This document shows positions 1 through 8,800 of a DNA stretch of 64,000 bases, piece after piece. This DNA is from Pseudomonas sp. (lineage in GTDB: Bacteria > Pseudomonadota > Gammaproteobacteria > Pseudomonadales > Pseudomonadaceae). The stretch lies in the NCBI GenBank assembly GCA_030656145.1, contig JAUSOF010000002.1, positions 1 through 64,000 on the forward strand. The letters are read 5' to 3'. The translations under genes and the position numbers were made by a program. Each line of letters starts with the position of its first letter. Position 1 is the first letter of the stretch. The notes beneath the pieces were generated by a model. That model was not told the origin of the DNA. It ran no database searches and saw nothing but the letters and a program-made list of their open reading frames with translations.

Positions 1-31
1 AGGTGAATCTGCTCAGAATCTATCAACACAG

Positions 32-54
32 TTATCCACAGATAATGTGGGTAA
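32..54. other. Pair of DnaA-box-like 9-mers facing each other
   Basis: The sequence TTATCCACA at 32-40 equals the consensus DnaA box, and 46-54 read on the minus strand gives TTACCCACA, one base off. They lie just past the stop of the first gene, at the very edge of the window. Two boxes alone do not make an origin; no dnaA, rpmH or gidA gene is nearby. They may be a DnaA titration or regulatory site, or chance. Confidence 0.3.
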
Positions 55-64
55 CTTGAGTGGC

Positions 65-1282
65 TCAGTTGCGTTCGGCGAGCAGCAGCAGGTTGCGTGG
101 GGTGAGCTGGCTTGGGCAGAAGCTGCCGAGGCGCACGCTGAAGTCCTGCTCTTGCAGGTAGAGGGCGCGGTCGAGCAGCAGCCAGAGTTCCAGTGGGCGG
201 CGGAACAAGCCGCGTAGCAGTTCCAGGTTGCGCACCTGGGCCAGTCGTTGCCAGCCTTGGGCCTGCAGTTGTTGCCAGTCTGTTGCGACGTTTGGCGCGG
301 GCAGTTGTTTCAGGGCGGCGAGGTCGGTGCAGTAGTCGGCGAAGTCTTTTGCCAGCCAGGCCGGCGGCAGGGAGGGGGTGGGCAGGTACTGGTCGACGCC
401 ACGCAGTTCACGCTGCAGTACGTCGAACGCCAGGCGCCAGGCCATCGACTGGTCGCGCTGGCGGCGCACGCGGGCGCCGGCGGTGACGGTCTCGCTGAGT
501 GGCAGAGCCAGGTCATCCAGCGAGAGTTGCAGGTTAGAGGCTTGGGCGGTGGCGGAGAGTGCCTGGTAATAGGGGGCGGTGATGCGGTTGTAGCAGCACG
601 GTGCTATGGCCAATTGCTTGCAGCCGGCCGCGCTGGCGAGTCGCATCAGGCGTACATGCAGGTCGCCGCAGGCATGTAGGGCGACCGGGGTGTGCTCATG
701 GCCGAGTTGCGCGCCGGCATCGGCGTCGAGTACGTCTTGTTGCAGGTGGCGGGCGTTGAGTCCCAGGCGCTGGCTGAGCAGTTGGCCGCTGAGTACCAGT
801 TCGGGGTTGTGTTCCAGGCAGGTCAGGGGACGCCCGTCATGCGCGAGCATGCGGCCGAGGTGGCCTTTGCCGGCGCACCAGTCGAGCCAGTGTTGTACCG
901 GTTGTTGAAACTGCAGGCTGCTGGCGAAGGCCTGGATCTGTTGCCACTTGCGCCCCGGTACGTCGACCGAGAAGCGCGCCGGCAGTGGCGGCAGCGCTTG
1001 TGGCGCGAAGGCGCCGACTTGGCTCAGGGCGCTCGCTTGGGTGGCAAGCTCGGTAAAGGGCGCGGGTGCGGCGAGCAGGTGCGGTTGGTTGTGGCTGGCC
1101 TCGGCCTGGTCCAGGCTGCGCGATCTGAGCCAGAGCGCGAGTTCTGAGTGCTGGCGCTCCCACGGCAGTTGCTGCTGGGTGAATGGTCGCGGTTGCCATA
1201 GCGCCTGGTGCTGCAGCAAAAATGCATCCAGCGCCTGGAAGCGCTGGAGCAGAATATCACCGCTCAGAGGGGAGTCGTTCAT
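65..1282 (-). CDS. Class I SAM-dependent methyltransferase (Methyltransf_32-like)
   Basis: A 405-residue soluble protein without a signal peptide. Residues around 135-150 contain the SAM-binding signature WCAGKGHLGRML, followed by an acidic strand end (CLEHNP). Further on are ALHACGDL and APCCYN, blocks characteristic of the Methyltransf_32 type of class I fold. The substrate cannot be read from the sequence; protein, RNA and small-molecule targets are all possible. It lies 39 bases after the last permease gene of the amino-acid ABC operon on the same strand, so it may be co-transcribed, but no functional link is evident. The start has only a weak ribosome binding site. Confidence 0.75.
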   Translation of the reverse strand: MNDSPLSGDILLQRFQALDAFLLQHQALWQPRPFTQQQLPWERQHSELALWLRSRSLDQAEASHNQPHLLAAPAPFTELATQASALSQVGAFAPQALPPLPARFSVDVPGRKWQQIQAFASSLQFQQPVQHWLDWCAGKGHLGRMLAHDGRPLTCLEHNPELVLSGQLLSQRLGLNARHLQQDVLDADAGAQLGHEHTPVALHACGDLHVRLMRLASAAGCKQLAIAPCCYNRITAPYYQALSATAQASNLQLSLDDLALPLSETVTAGARVRRQRDQSMAWRLAFDVLQRELRGVDQYLPTPSLPPAWLAKDFADYCTDLAALKQLPAPNVATDWQQLQAQGWQRLAQVRNLELLRGLFRRPLELWLLLDRALYLQEQDFSVRLGSFCPSQLTPRNLLLLAERN

Positions 1283-1321
1283 GGTCGTGTCGTCAGGTCA
1301 GGATGGCGCTGCCCCGTCGCG

Positions 1322-2011
1322 TTAGCGGCCCTGGCAGGCGTCGACCCTTAGCCAGTTTTCCAGCAGCTTGAAACCACGCACCAGCAGGAAGGCGATCAGC
1401 AGGTAGAACATGCCCGCGGCGAAGAAGATCTCCACCGGCAGGTAGGTGCGGGCGATGATGGTGCGCGCCATCCCGGTCAGCTCCAGCAAGGTAACGGTGC
1501 TGGCCAGGGAGCTGGCCTTGAGCATCAGAATCACTTCGTTGCTGTAGGCGGGCAGGCCGATGCGTGCGGCGCGCGGCAGAATGATATAGAGCATGGTCTG
1601 CCAGCGGGCCATGCCCAGGGCGCGGGCCGCCTCCACTTCGCCTGGCGGTACGGCCTGAATCGCACCACGCAGGATTTCGGCGATGTAGGCCGCGGTGTGC
1701 AGGGTCATGGTCAGGATGGCGCACCAGTAAGGTGAGCGCAGGTAAGGCCACAGCGGCCCCTCGCGCACCGCATCGAACTGCGCCAGGCCGTAATACACCA
1801 GAAACAACTGCACCAGCAGCGGAGTGCCGCGGAAGAAGAAGATGTAGCCGTAGGGCACTGCGCGAACAAACCAATGTTTGGATGCCCGAGCGATACCCAT
1901 GGGGATTGCCAGAATCAGGCCGGCGACTACCGCGATGGCGACCAGCTCCAGGGTCAGCACCGCGCCTTCGGCCAGGCGTGGCAGCCATTTGATAATCACT
2001 TCCCAGTTCAT
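1322..2011 (-). CDS. Polar amino-acid ABC transporter permease (HisM/ArtM type)
   Basis: A 229-residue inner-membrane permease of the HisMQ family with about five hydrophobic segments. The EAA loop, which contacts the ATPase, is visible as EVEAARALGM around residues 140-150. It pairs with the preceding permease gene: the ATG overlaps the preceding stop by 4 bases and has an AGGAG sequence upstream, which indicates translational coupling and heterodimer assembly. Together with the binding protein and ATPase upstream it would import a basic or polar amino acid (lysine, arginine, ornithine or histidine class). The exact substrate is inferred only at family level. Confidence 0.88.
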   Translation of the reverse strand: MNWEVIIKWLPRLAEGAVLTLELVAIAVVAGLILAIPMGIARASKHWFVRAVPYGYIFFFRGTPLLVQLFLVYYGLAQFDAVREGPLWPYLRSPYWCAILTMTLHTAAYIAEILRGAIQAVPPGEVEAARALGMARWQTMLYIILPRAARIGLPAYSNEVILMLKASSLASTVTLLELTGMARTIIARTYLPVEIFFAAGMFYLLIAFLLVRGFKLLENWLRVDACQGR

Positions 2012-2703
2012 GAGTTGCTCCTGATGAAGCCGCGACTGGCTCGCTGTTCAAGGAAGTGCAGGCCGATCATGGCGACCACGGTGAGGCCCAGGTAGATAAA
2101 GGCCGCCACCAGGAAGAAGGTGAAGGGCTCTTTGCTCGAGGTCACGGCGATCTGCGAGCGACGCATGATTTCTTCCAGGCCGATCACCGACACCAGGGCA
2201 GTGTCTTTCATCAGGATCATGAACAGGTTGCCTAGGCCGGGCAGGGCGATGCGCCACATTTGCGGCAGGATCAGGCGCCAGAAAATTCGTGGTCTGGACA
2301 TCCCCAGGGCTTGGCCGGCCTCGCGATGACCCTTGGGGATGGCGAGAATGGCACCGCGAAAAACTTCGGTGGCGTAAGCGCCAAAACAAATACCCAGGGC
2401 GATGGTGCCGGCGGCGAACGCGCTCAGTTCGAGGCTGTCGATACCCAGCAGATCTGCCAGGTTGCGCATCAATTGCACGGTGCCGAAATAGATCAGCAGT
2501 ACCCAGAGCAGCTCGGGGATGCCGCGCACGATGGTCGAATAGGTGCCGCCAAACCATTGCAGTGGTTTGTACGGCGAAGTCTTGGCCAGGGCGCCGAGCA
2601 GGCCGAGCACCAGACCCAGGGCCAGCGCGCAGAGCGCCAGCTTGATGGTCATCAGGGTGCCGGCGGCCAGGGCCGGGCCGAATCCGTAGAGGTCTAAATT
2701 CAT
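2008..2703 (-). CDS. Polar amino-acid ABC transporter permease (HisQ type)
   Basis: A 231-residue HisMQ-family permease. The N-terminal membrane segment begins near residue 12, and the EAA loop reads REAGQALGMS around residues 140-150. It is the first of two overlapping permease genes and follows the binding-protein gene after 50 bases that contain a stable stem-loop. That order (ATPase, binding protein, stem-loop, two permeases) resembles the argT-hisJQMP organisation, where the soluble binding protein is made in excess. The ribosome binding site is weak, which fits lower expression of the membrane subunits. Confidence 0.88.
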   Translation of the reverse strand: MNLDLYGFGPALAAGTLMTIKLALCALALGLVLGLLGALAKTSPYKPLQWFGGTYSTIVRGIPELLWVLLIYFGTVQLMRNLADLLGIDSLELSAFAAGTIALGICFGAYATEVFRGAILAIPKGHREAGQALGMSRPRIFWRLILPQMWRIALPGLGNLFMILMKDTALVSVIGLEEIMRRSQIAVTSSKEPFTFFLVAAFIYLGLTVVAMIGLHFLEQRASRGFIRSNS

Positions 2704-2717
2704 GGGGGGTCAGAAGC

Positions 2718-2743
2718 CTGCATCGCCCGCTAGGGCGACGCAG
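2718..2743 (-). promoter_or_regulatory. Intercistronic stem-loop between binding-protein and permease genes
   Basis: Arms of 11 bases (10 of 11 complementary, the eleventh a possible G-U pair) enclose a 4-base loop in the gap after the binding-protein stop. There is no T-run, so it is not a standard terminator. By analogy with hisJ-hisQ and malE-malF gaps, it probably protects the upstream message from 3' decay and lowers permease expression. That role is inference. Confidence 0.55.
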
Positions 2744-2753
2744 GGCAGGCTGC

Positions 2754-3506
2754 TCAGTAGATGCTGAACGGGAAATATTTGTCGTTGATCTTCTTGTAGG
2801 TGCCATCTTCGATGATGGCCTGCAGCGCGGTATTCAGCTTCTCGCGCAGCGGGTCGCCCTTGCGTACAGCGATGCCAATCTTGTCGTTGTCGAATACCGG
2901 CTCGCCCTTGAATTCGAAGCTCTTGCCGGCGTCGCTCTTCAGCCATTCCCACTGCACGAATGTGTCCGCGAGGATGCCATCAAGACGGCCCGAGGAGAGG
3001 TCGAGGTAGGCGTTTTCCTGGGTGTCGTAGAGCTTGATGTCGACTACCTTGTCCAGGTTGTCTTCCAGCCAGGTGCCGGCGATGGTGGCACGCTGGGCGC
3101 CGATTACCTTGCCTTTGAGGTTGGCCTTGTCGGACTTGAAGTCGCTGCCTTTCGGTGCAATGAATTGCAGCTTGTTGGTGTAGTAGGGCTCGGTGAAGTC
3201 GACAGCCACCTTGCGCTCTTCGGTGATCGACATCGAGGCCACCAGGAAGTCGAACTTCTTGGCATTGAGGGCCGGGATGATGCCGTCCCAGTCGGAGGTG
3301 ACTACTTCGCACTCGGCTTGCATCTTGGCGCACAAGGCCTGGCCGATCTCTACGTCAAAACCGCCCACTTGGCCGCTGGCGTCGATCAGGTTGAACGGCG
3401 GATAAGCGCCCTCGGTGCCCATCTTGAGTTTGTCAGCAGCTACGGCGCTGGTACCGAAAGCCAGGGTGGCGGCCGCGGCCAGCAGAATCTTTTTGTATTT
3501 CAGCAT
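2754..3506 (-). CDS. Periplasmic amino-acid binding protein (SBP_bac_3; HisJ/ArgT type)
   Basis: A 250-residue secreted protein. Residues 1-23 form a Sec signal peptide with an AVAAD cleavage region. The mature part begins with KLKMGTEGAYPPFN, the hallmark of family 3 solute-binding proteins, and ends with the typical FPFSIY-like tail. GFDVEIGQALC and the SMSITEERK block are the usual ligand-lobe motifs of basic amino-acid binders. It is encoded between the ATPase (18 bases upstream) and the two permeases of the same uptake system. A GGAG sequence precedes the ATG. Likely ligands are arginine, lysine, ornithine or histidine; which one cannot be settled here. Confidence 0.9.
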   Translation of the reverse strand: MLKYKKILLAAAATLAFGTSAVAADKLKMGTEGAYPPFNLIDASGQVGGFDVEIGQALCAKMQAECEVVTSDWDGIIPALNAKKFDFLVASMSITEERKVAVDFTEPYYTNKLQFIAPKGSDFKSDKANLKGKVIGAQRATIAGTWLEDNLDKVVDIKLYDTQENAYLDLSSGRLDGILADTFVQWEWLKSDAGKSFEFKGEPVFDNDKIGIAVRKGDPLREKLNTALQAIIEDGTYKKINDKYFPFSIY

Positions 3507-3524
3507 GCGGGAGTTGCTCCGTGT

Positions 3525-4298
3525 TTAGCGATTGCCGGACATGAATTGTTTGCAGCGTGCCGAGACCGGGTTGTCGAACACTTGCTCGGGTGAGCCTTGT
3601 TCTTCGACCAAGCCCTGGTGGAGGAACACTACTTCACTGGATACCTGACGGGCAAAGCCCATCTCATGGGTAACCAGCAACATGGTGCGACCTTCATCGG
3701 CGAGCGAGCGGATCACATTAAGCACTTCTTGTACCATCTCCGGGTCGAGGGCCGAGGTTGGCTCATCGAACAGGATTACTTTCGGCTGCATGGCCAGGGT
3801 GCGAGCAATAGCGGCGCGCTGCTGCTGGCCGCCGGACAGCTGGTTGGGGTAGACGTGGCGTTTTTCGCCGATGCCGACCTTGGCCAGTAGCGCCTCGGCC
3901 CGTTCGATGGCCTCAGCCTTGCTCAGGCCCAGCACTCGGCGCGGCGCTTCGATAATGTTGTCGAGCACGCTCATGTGCGGCCACAGATTGAAATTCTGGA
4001 AGACGAAGCCGATCTCGCTGCGCATGCGATTGATCTGCTTGCTGTCGGCGGCCACCAGCTCGCCATTTTTTGCGGCTTTAAGCTTGAGCTCCTCGCCTGC
4101 GACGATGATCTGACCTTTATGCGGGTTTTCCAGCAGGTTGATGCAGCGCAGAAAGGTCGACTTGCCTGAACCGGATGAGCCAAGAATGGAGATGACAGCG
4201 CCGTCGTGAGCAGTCAGGGAGATGCCTTTGAGCACCTCGAGGTCGCCGTAGCGTTTGTGTAAATCACGAATTTCCAGCGCGGGCGTGGCCTCGGCCAT
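3525..4298 (-). CDS. Amino-acid ABC transporter ATP-binding protein (HisP/GlnQ type)
   Basis: A 257-residue ATPase using the ATG at 4298, preceded by AAGAGGA at a good spacing. An upstream in-frame start at 4361 would add 21 residues with no family counterpart and lacks a ribosome binding site. Walker A reads GSSGSGKST, the ABC signature LSGGQQQR, and Walker B VILFDEPTSALD, followed by the H-loop (LLVTHEMGFAR). It is the first gene of the transporter operon, 18 bases before the binding-protein gene. It energises uptake through the two HisMQ-family permeases. Confidence 0.92.
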   Translation of the reverse strand: MAEATPALEIRDLHKRYGDLEVLKGISLTAHDGAVISILGSSGSGKSTFLRCINLLENPHKGQIIVAGEELKLKAAKNGELVAADSKQINRMRSEIGFVFQNFNLWPHMSVLDNIIEAPRRVLGLSKAEAIERAEALLAKVGIGEKRHVYPNQLSGGQQQRAAIARTLAMQPKVILFDEPTSALDPEMVQEVLNVIRSLADEGRTMLLVTHEMGFARQVSSEVVFLHQGLVEEQGSPEQVFDNPVSARCKQFMSGNR

Positions 4299-4813
4299 GG
4301 GGTGTCCTCTTCTTGTTCGGGTGCGCTCAGGCGTTGCGTGGCCTTCCTGGCGAGGCGTCAACCTAGCATAGCGTTTCAGTGACCGCCAAGCCGTTTACCA
4401 GCCTGGAGGTGCTCGCTTGGTCGCGCTGTCGCCTGGCTACAGTTTGCTGACGCGTAGACGCAAAAATTAACGGGAACAATTTTTAATTTTAACGTCACAC
4501 AGCAGTCACCACCGTTGGCGGCCATTAGGGATGATGCGCCGCTGAACGCCAGCCGAGTGCCGGGTCGGTTGGTGTTGATCTTGATTGCCCTGATAGGCAC
4601 GTCCGGGCTGCAGTTTGCGAGTAGGCTCGCGCAGCGGCGTGACTCGGTATGCGGCGTCATGGTGAGGTGTTTGACCCGGCCGTAGCCCTTCGTGCGTTCA
4701 GTCCAGGATTCTTTGACAGTTACCGTGCTCAGCTCGCCTGCGGACACGCAGGCTGACTGTTCTGTGTGGCTGATGGCGCAGGGTTAGCGAGGGCAGCCAT
4801 TTTTTCTGCAGGC
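4299..4813. other. Intergenic region upstream of the amino-acid ABC operon; no gene seen
   Basis: About 515 bases between the ATPase start and the tRNA terminator. A 123-codon open frame on the minus strand (4376-4747) has no recognisable domain, no good ribosome binding site and unconvincing composition, so it is not called. An AT-rich tract near 4460-4495 is the best place for the promoter of the transporter operon, but clear -35/-10 boxes could not be picked. Confidence 0.4.
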
Positions 4814-4845
4814 AAAAAAAAGGCCCACATCGCTGTGAGCCTTTT
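4814..4845 (-). terminator. Intrinsic terminator of tRNA-Phe
   Basis: A hairpin at 4822-4841 (GGCTCACA paired with TGTGGGCC on the minus strand, short loop) is followed in the direction of tRNA transcription by eight T residues. It begins about 10 bases after the tRNA 3' end. Confidence 0.85.
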
Positions 4846-4853
4846 TCTGTATA

Positions 4854-4929
4854 TGGTGCCCGGGGACGGAATCGAACCGCCGACACGGGGATTTTCAATC
4901 CCCTGCTCTACCGACTGAGCTACCCGGGC
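4854..4929 (-). tRNA. tRNA-Phe (GAA anticodon)
   Basis: A 76-base cloverleaf on the minus strand. The 7-base acceptor stem is GCCCGGG paired with CCCGGGC. The D-arm is GCTCAGTCGGTAGAGC, and the anticodon stem GGGGA/TCCCC carries a TTGAAAA loop, giving the GAA anticodon. The T-arm contains GGTTCGATTCC, and the 3' CCA is encoded. It has its own promoter and terminator and appears to be a single-gene transcription unit. Confidence 0.97.
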
Positions 4930-4940
4930 CAACGGCGGCT

Positions 4941-4969
4941 ATTAGACGGATTTGAAGGGGGGGTGTCAA
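4941..4969 (-). promoter_or_regulatory. Sigma-70 promoter of tRNA-Phe
   Basis: On the minus strand a perfect TTGACA (-35) at 4964-4969 and TCTAAT (-10, one mismatch) at 4941-4946 are separated by 17 bases. The tRNA 5' end lies 11 bases past the -10 box. Confidence 0.8.
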
Positions 4970-5036
4970 GCGCGTTTTTGAAAAATATTTAACTATTACG
5001 GGTGGTTAGGTGTCGCATCGGTGTTTTGAGCGGTGA

Positions 5037-5081
5037 GTAGGGTGTGCCGTGCGCACCTTTGTAGGTTGTGACGCACCCTAC
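5037..5081. repeat. Palindromic intergenic repeat with GTAGGGTG / CACCCTAC ends
   Basis: A 45-base element bounded by GTAGGGTG and its reverse complement CACCCTAC, with an internal CGTGCGCACC. The same ends bound a longer copy at 32530-32599, and a half copy lies at 29831-29852. All three are intergenic. Confidence 0.6.
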
Positions 5082-5118
5082 GGGGTCGCCCGCGCCAACA
5101 GGTGAGTGTGGTGCGTGG

Positions 5119-5391
5119 TTATTCGCTGGGCGGCACGTAGCCTTCGGCCTGGGCGTAGTCTTCGCCGGAGAGGAACTTGTCCATCTCGGCCTGGAGGAAT
5201 TTGCGGTCTTCGGCGTTCATCATGTTCAGGCGCCGTTCGTTGATCAGCAGGGTCTGGTGCTTCTGCCATTCATCCCAGGCCTGCTTGGAGACGTTGCTGA
5301 AAATGTCTTCGCCTTTGGCGCCCGGATAGGGAGGGCGGTCGAGGCCGGGCAGTTCTTGTTTGTGCTTGCGGCACAGTACGGTACGGGTCAT
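5119..5391 (-). CDS. yggX: Probable Fe(II)-trafficking protein YggX
   Basis: A 90-residue soluble protein matching the YggX family from end to end. It starts [19 protein letters not shown], contains the conserved single Cys at position 7, and has [16 protein letters not shown] in the middle. YggX is linked to labile iron handling and protection of Fe-S enzymes under oxidative stress. It overlaps the mutY stop by 4 bases, the same pairing as in many gammaproteobacteria, and MutY itself carries a 4Fe-4S cluster. Confidence 0.95.
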   Translation of the reverse strand: MTRTVLCRKHKQELPGLDRPPYPGAKGEDIFSNVSKQAWDEWQKHQTLLINERRLNMMNAEDRKFLQAEMDKFLSGEDYAQAEGYVPPSE

Positions 5392-6464
5392 GGCTGCTCT
5401 CCAGGGGTCTGTTCGGTCGCGAGTGTGTCGGCCGCGCGCTTCAGCAGTTTCTTCACTGGGGCGGCAAGGCCCAGGCGCGGCGGGGTGGCGAGGTTATACC
5501 AGAGCCAGTCGGCCTCGGCCACGGCGCTGGGCGCGGCTTCGACGCGGATCAGCCAGGGTTCGATGGCCAGCTGGAAGTGGCTGAAGGTGTGGGTCAGACC
5601 GGCCAGTTCGCGGCGTGCGCCCAGTTGCAGGGCGTGACGGCTGGCCAGCAGGTCGAGGTCGGGCAGGTCGTCCAGTTCCGGTAGGCTCCACAAGCCGCCC
5701 CAGAGGCCGCTGGAGGGGCGGCGGTAGAGCAGAACCTCGCCAGCCCTGGTCAGAATCGGCATCAGGGTGCGCCTCTGTGGCAGCGCCTTGCGCGGTTTGG
5801 CGATCGGGTAGCGAATCTCCAGGCCGAGCAGGTGGGCCTGGCAGCCGCTCTTGAGCGGGCAGAGCAGGCAGCTGGGTTTGCTGCGGGTACACAGGGTGGC
5901 GCCCAGATCCATCATCGCCTGGGTGTAATGGTTGACCCGCGCCTGTGGGGTAAAACGTTCGGCCACGTCCCACAGCTGCTTGGCGACTTTCGGCTCGCCC
6001 GGATAGCCTTCCTGGGCCACATAGCGCGCCAGCACGCGCTTGACGTTGCCGTCGAGGATCGGTGCGCGCAGGCCCATGCTCAGGCTGGCGATGGCGCCGG
6101 CTGTGGAGCGGCCGATGCCCGGGAGTTCGGTCAGTTTGTCGGCATCGTGGGGGAATATGCCGCCATGTTCGGCCATGACGATTTGCGCGGTCTTCTGCAG
6201 GTTGCGCGCGCGGGTGTAGTAACCGAGGCCGGTCCACAGGTGCAGCACTTCGTCTTCCGGCGCGGCGGCCAGGTCACTTACCGTCGGTAATGCGGCCATG
6301 AAGCGGTCGAAATAGCCGAGCACGGTGCTGACCTGGGTCTGTTGCAGCATGATTTCCGAGACCCACACGCGGTAAGGGTTGATGCCCTGTTGCCAGGGCA
6401 GATCCTTGCGCCCGTGCTGGTCGTACCAGTCGAGTACCGCGGTGGAGAACTGCGCCGGGCTCAT
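5388..6464 (-). CDS. mutY: Adenine DNA glycosylase MutY
   Basis: A 358-residue base-excision repair enzyme that removes adenine opposite 8-oxoguanine. The N-terminal domain has the catalytic Glu in [10 protein letters not shown], a helix-hairpin-helix with [11 protein letters not shown], and the conserved Asp in MMDLGA. The 4Fe-4S ligands are visible as C-x6-C-x2-C-x5-C between CTRSKPSC and SGC. The C-terminal third (from about residue 230) is the NUDIX-like 8-oxoG recognition domain. It sits between the AsmA gene (4-base overlap) and yggX (4-base overlap). Length is normal. Confidence 0.97.
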   Translation of the reverse strand: MSPAQFSTAVLDWYDQHGRKDLPWQQGINPYRVWVSEIMLQQTQVSTVLGYFDRFMAALPTVSDLAAAPEDEVLHLWTGLGYYTRARNLQKTAQIVMAEHGGIFPHDADKLTELPGIGRSTAGAIASLSMGLRAPILDGNVKRVLARYVAQEGYPGEPKVAKQLWDVAERFTPQARVNHYTQAMMDLGATLCTRSKPSCLLCPLKSGCQAHLLGLEIRYPIAKPRKALPQRRTLMPILTRAGEVLLYRRPSSGLWGGLWSLPELDDLPDLDLLASRHALQLGARRELAGLTHTFSHFQLAIEPWLIRVEAAPSAVAEADWLWYNLATPPRLGLAAPVKKLLKRAADTLATEQTPGEQP

Positions 6465-8692
6465 CGGTTGAACAGGCCCTTGAGGGCGTCTTTCAGTTCG
6501 GGGCTGACCTTGTCGCCGAGTTTTTCTTCGAGCTTCTGGTTGATCTTGTCGCCGGCCAGTTTGGCGGCGACCTTGCCCATGCCGTCCTGATCCAGGCGGC
6601 AGGCCTTGCCGCCCATTTCCAGCGGGCCACGGCAGCGGATCGGCCAGTCGATGCCGACATAGCGCTCGTTGACCTGGCAGGCCGGGTCGGGCATTTCGCG
6701 TTGGTCGCCGATCAGGGCGATGCCGACGCGGTAGTCGAGGCTGAGTACGCGCAGGTCCAGGTCGCCATTGCCGCTGACGCGCAGGCCGGGGAGGCTGGCT
6801 TTGAGGTCCGGGTTGTGGGCCACGCCGTTGATGAAGGTCAGGTTGCCTTGCAGGGTATCGAAGGGCGTGTCCTTGGCTCGCGGCTCGCTGCTCAGGGCTT
6901 TGCGGTTGAGTGCGGCAATGCCACGGCAGAGTTGTTGTTCAAGGTTGGCGCCAACCAGCACGCCGTCGCTGAGGGCGAAGCTGGCCGTGCCGTTGAGGCC
7001 GTCGACCCAGGCTTTCTGGCTGTTGCCGCGGGTGCTCAGGTTGGCCTGCAGGTTGAGCAGGCCTTTGAGTGGCGAGGGCTGTTGTTCACTCTTGAGGAAG
7101 GGCTCTACGCTGATCTGGCTCAGGCGGTTTTGCACGCTCAGCAGGGGGATGGCCGGGCGTGTATCGACGGTTGCCTTGAGGTCGAAATTGCCGCTGCCGA
7201 GCTGGCCGCGCATTTCTTCCAAGGTCAGCAGACCGGCCCGGCTCTTGGCTTTGAGGGTGAAGGCGCTGATGGCTTGCTGGTCGTAAGTCAGCTGGTCGAG
7301 GCTCAGTGCCAGTTGCAGGTCGAGGCTGCGCAGGCGTTCGATCGGCAGCACCGTGGCGGCGCTCCAGGCGTGCTGGGTGGGCGCCTGGGGTAGCGGTGTG
7401 CTGCCGCTCTGGCCGGCACTGGCGACGCTTTGCTTGACCTCGGCCTGGCGCGCGGCGCCGGCGTCAGTGCTGTCCTGGGACTTGCTCGGCAGGTAGCGGT
7501 CGAGATTCAGGCTGTCGCCCTTGAGTTGCACACGCAGGGCTTGTTTGGCGAAGTCGGCGACGCCGATCTGGCCGCTGAAGCTGCTGTCGTCGAGCTTCAG
7601 TTTCAGCTCTTGCAGGGTCAGGCTGGTCGGGCTGCCGCTGAGGCGGGTGACCAGTTCGAACTGGCCAAGGGCTTTGGCGTCACTCATCGGCGGTAGTTTC
7701 TGGCCGATGGTGGCGAAAAATTCACGCAGGTTGACGGGGGCGACGGACAGGCCGCCGGTCAGTTTAGGCGCGCTATCAAGGTCGCGGATTTTAACTTCGC
7801 CGAGGGCGCGCAACTGGTTGGCCGAGAGCTTCAGGCCATTTAATTCGGCGACCTGTGCGGCCAGATCGACCAGCAGTTGGCCTTGCAGGGAATAGGTCAG
7901 GGTTTGTCCGTCGAAGGGTTCGCCGGATGCTTCACCGGAAAGCCTGGCGTCTTCCAGTTGATAGCGCTTGAGCACGCGGTCGAAGCGCAGCTCGCCTTGC
8001 AGTTCGCTGCGCGCCCGCATGACCGGCTGATTGGTGCCGAAGAAGGCGCTAAGTTTGATCGGGATGGCCGCCCCTTCACGGATCGCGCCGGTGGTCAGCT
8101 GGATGCTTTCGGCGCTGAATTGCTGGCCTTTCTGTGTGTCGTGATAGTCGATGCGTGCGCTGTTGACGATCAGGCTGTCGATATCCAGCTTGATCGGTTG
8201 GGCGCCTGATGGCGTGCTTGCTGGCTGCTCGTCAGCGCTGGCTGCAGGCGTTGCGTTGGCGGCTGTGCTGGTGGTTGCGGCGGGTTGTGGCGGACGGCCA
8301 ACATCTTCCCAGTTGCTGCGGCCTTTTTCATCGCGCTGCAGGTTCAGGTTGAGGCCATCGACGCGGATGTCGCTCATTTGCACTTCGCGGCGCAGCAGCG
8401 GTAGCACGCGGACCGACAAGCCGAGTAGGCGCAGGTCGGCAAAAGGCTGGTCTGGGGTCGTGACACTGGCCAGAGTGGCGTCGGTCAGTTCCAGGCCAAG
8501 CCAGGGAAACAGGCTCCAGCCGATGTCACCCCTGAGGGTCAGTTCCAGGTTGGCCTTGTCGCGGGCCAGTTGTTGAATTTCGTCTTTGTAGTCGTTGGGA
8601 TCGAACAGGTGGGTCAGGGCAAAGCCCAAGGCCACCAGGATCAGCAACAGCCCGAGAAAAAACAGACCCAGGATTTTGCCGAGCGCTTTCAT
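6461..8692 (-). CDS. AsmA family protein
   Basis: A 743-residue envelope protein. Residues 5-28 form one hydrophobic N-terminal anchor ([20 protein letters not shown]); the rest is periplasmic and rich in beta-strand-like repeats. The opening after the anchor ([22 protein letters not shown]) and the C-terminal [11 protein letters not shown] block are typical of AsmA, a relative of the bridge-like lipid transport proteins that affect outer-membrane phospholipid homeostasis. Residues about 135-165 are a low-complexity Ala/Pro/Thr linker. It is the first gene of the asmA-mutY-yggX unit. Confidence 0.9.
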   Translation of the reverse strand: MKALGKILGLFFLGLLLILVALGFALTHLFDPNDYKDEIQQLARDKANLELTLRGDIGWSLFPWLGLELTDATLASVTTPDQPFADLRLLGLSVRVLPLLRREVQMSDIRVDGLNLNLQRDEKGRSNWEDVGRPPQPAATTSTAANATPAASADEQPASTPSGAQPIKLDIDSLIVNSARIDYHDTQKGQQFSAESIQLTTGAIREGAAIPIKLSAFFGTNQPVMRARSELQGELRFDRVLKRYQLEDARLSGEASGEPFDGQTLTYSLQGQLLVDLAAQVAELNGLKLSANQLRALGEVKIRDLDSAPKLTGGLSVAPVNLREFFATIGQKLPPMSDAKALGQFELVTRLSGSPTSLTLQELKLKLDDSSFSGQIGVADFAKQALRVQLKGDSLNLDRYLPSKSQDSTDAGAARQAEVKQSVASAGQSGSTPLPQAPTQHAWSAATVLPIERLRSLDLQLALSLDQLTYDQQAISAFTLKAKSRAGLLTLEEMRGQLGSGNFDLKATVDTRPAIPLLSVQNRLSQISVEPFLKSEQQPSPLKGLLNLQANLSTRGNSQKAWVDGLNGTASFALSDGVLVGANLEQQLCRGIAALNRKALSSEPRAKDTPFDTLQGNLTFINGVAHNPDLKASLPGLRVSGNGDLDLRVLSLDYRVGIALIGDQREMPDPACQVNERYVGIDWPIRCRGPLEMGGKACRLDQDGMGKVAAKLAGDKINQKLEEKLGDKVSPELKDALKGLFNR

Positions 8693-8800
8693 GGACGATT
8701 CCTTGTTTCGAATGACTTGAATTGAGTTGGCGAGTATAGCGCCGCCAGTATTAATAGGCCGATGAAAGTCCAGGTTGCGCCGCGATTATGCAAGCGGCGG

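Noticed and set aside
32..54. Replication origin
   Set aside because: Two DnaA-like boxes alone; no AT-rich unwinding region, dnaA or other origin genes nearby.
4376..4747. 123-codon minus-strand frame upstream of the amino-acid transporter
   Set aside because: No family resemblance, no ribosome binding site, and it occupies an AT-rich regulatory gap.
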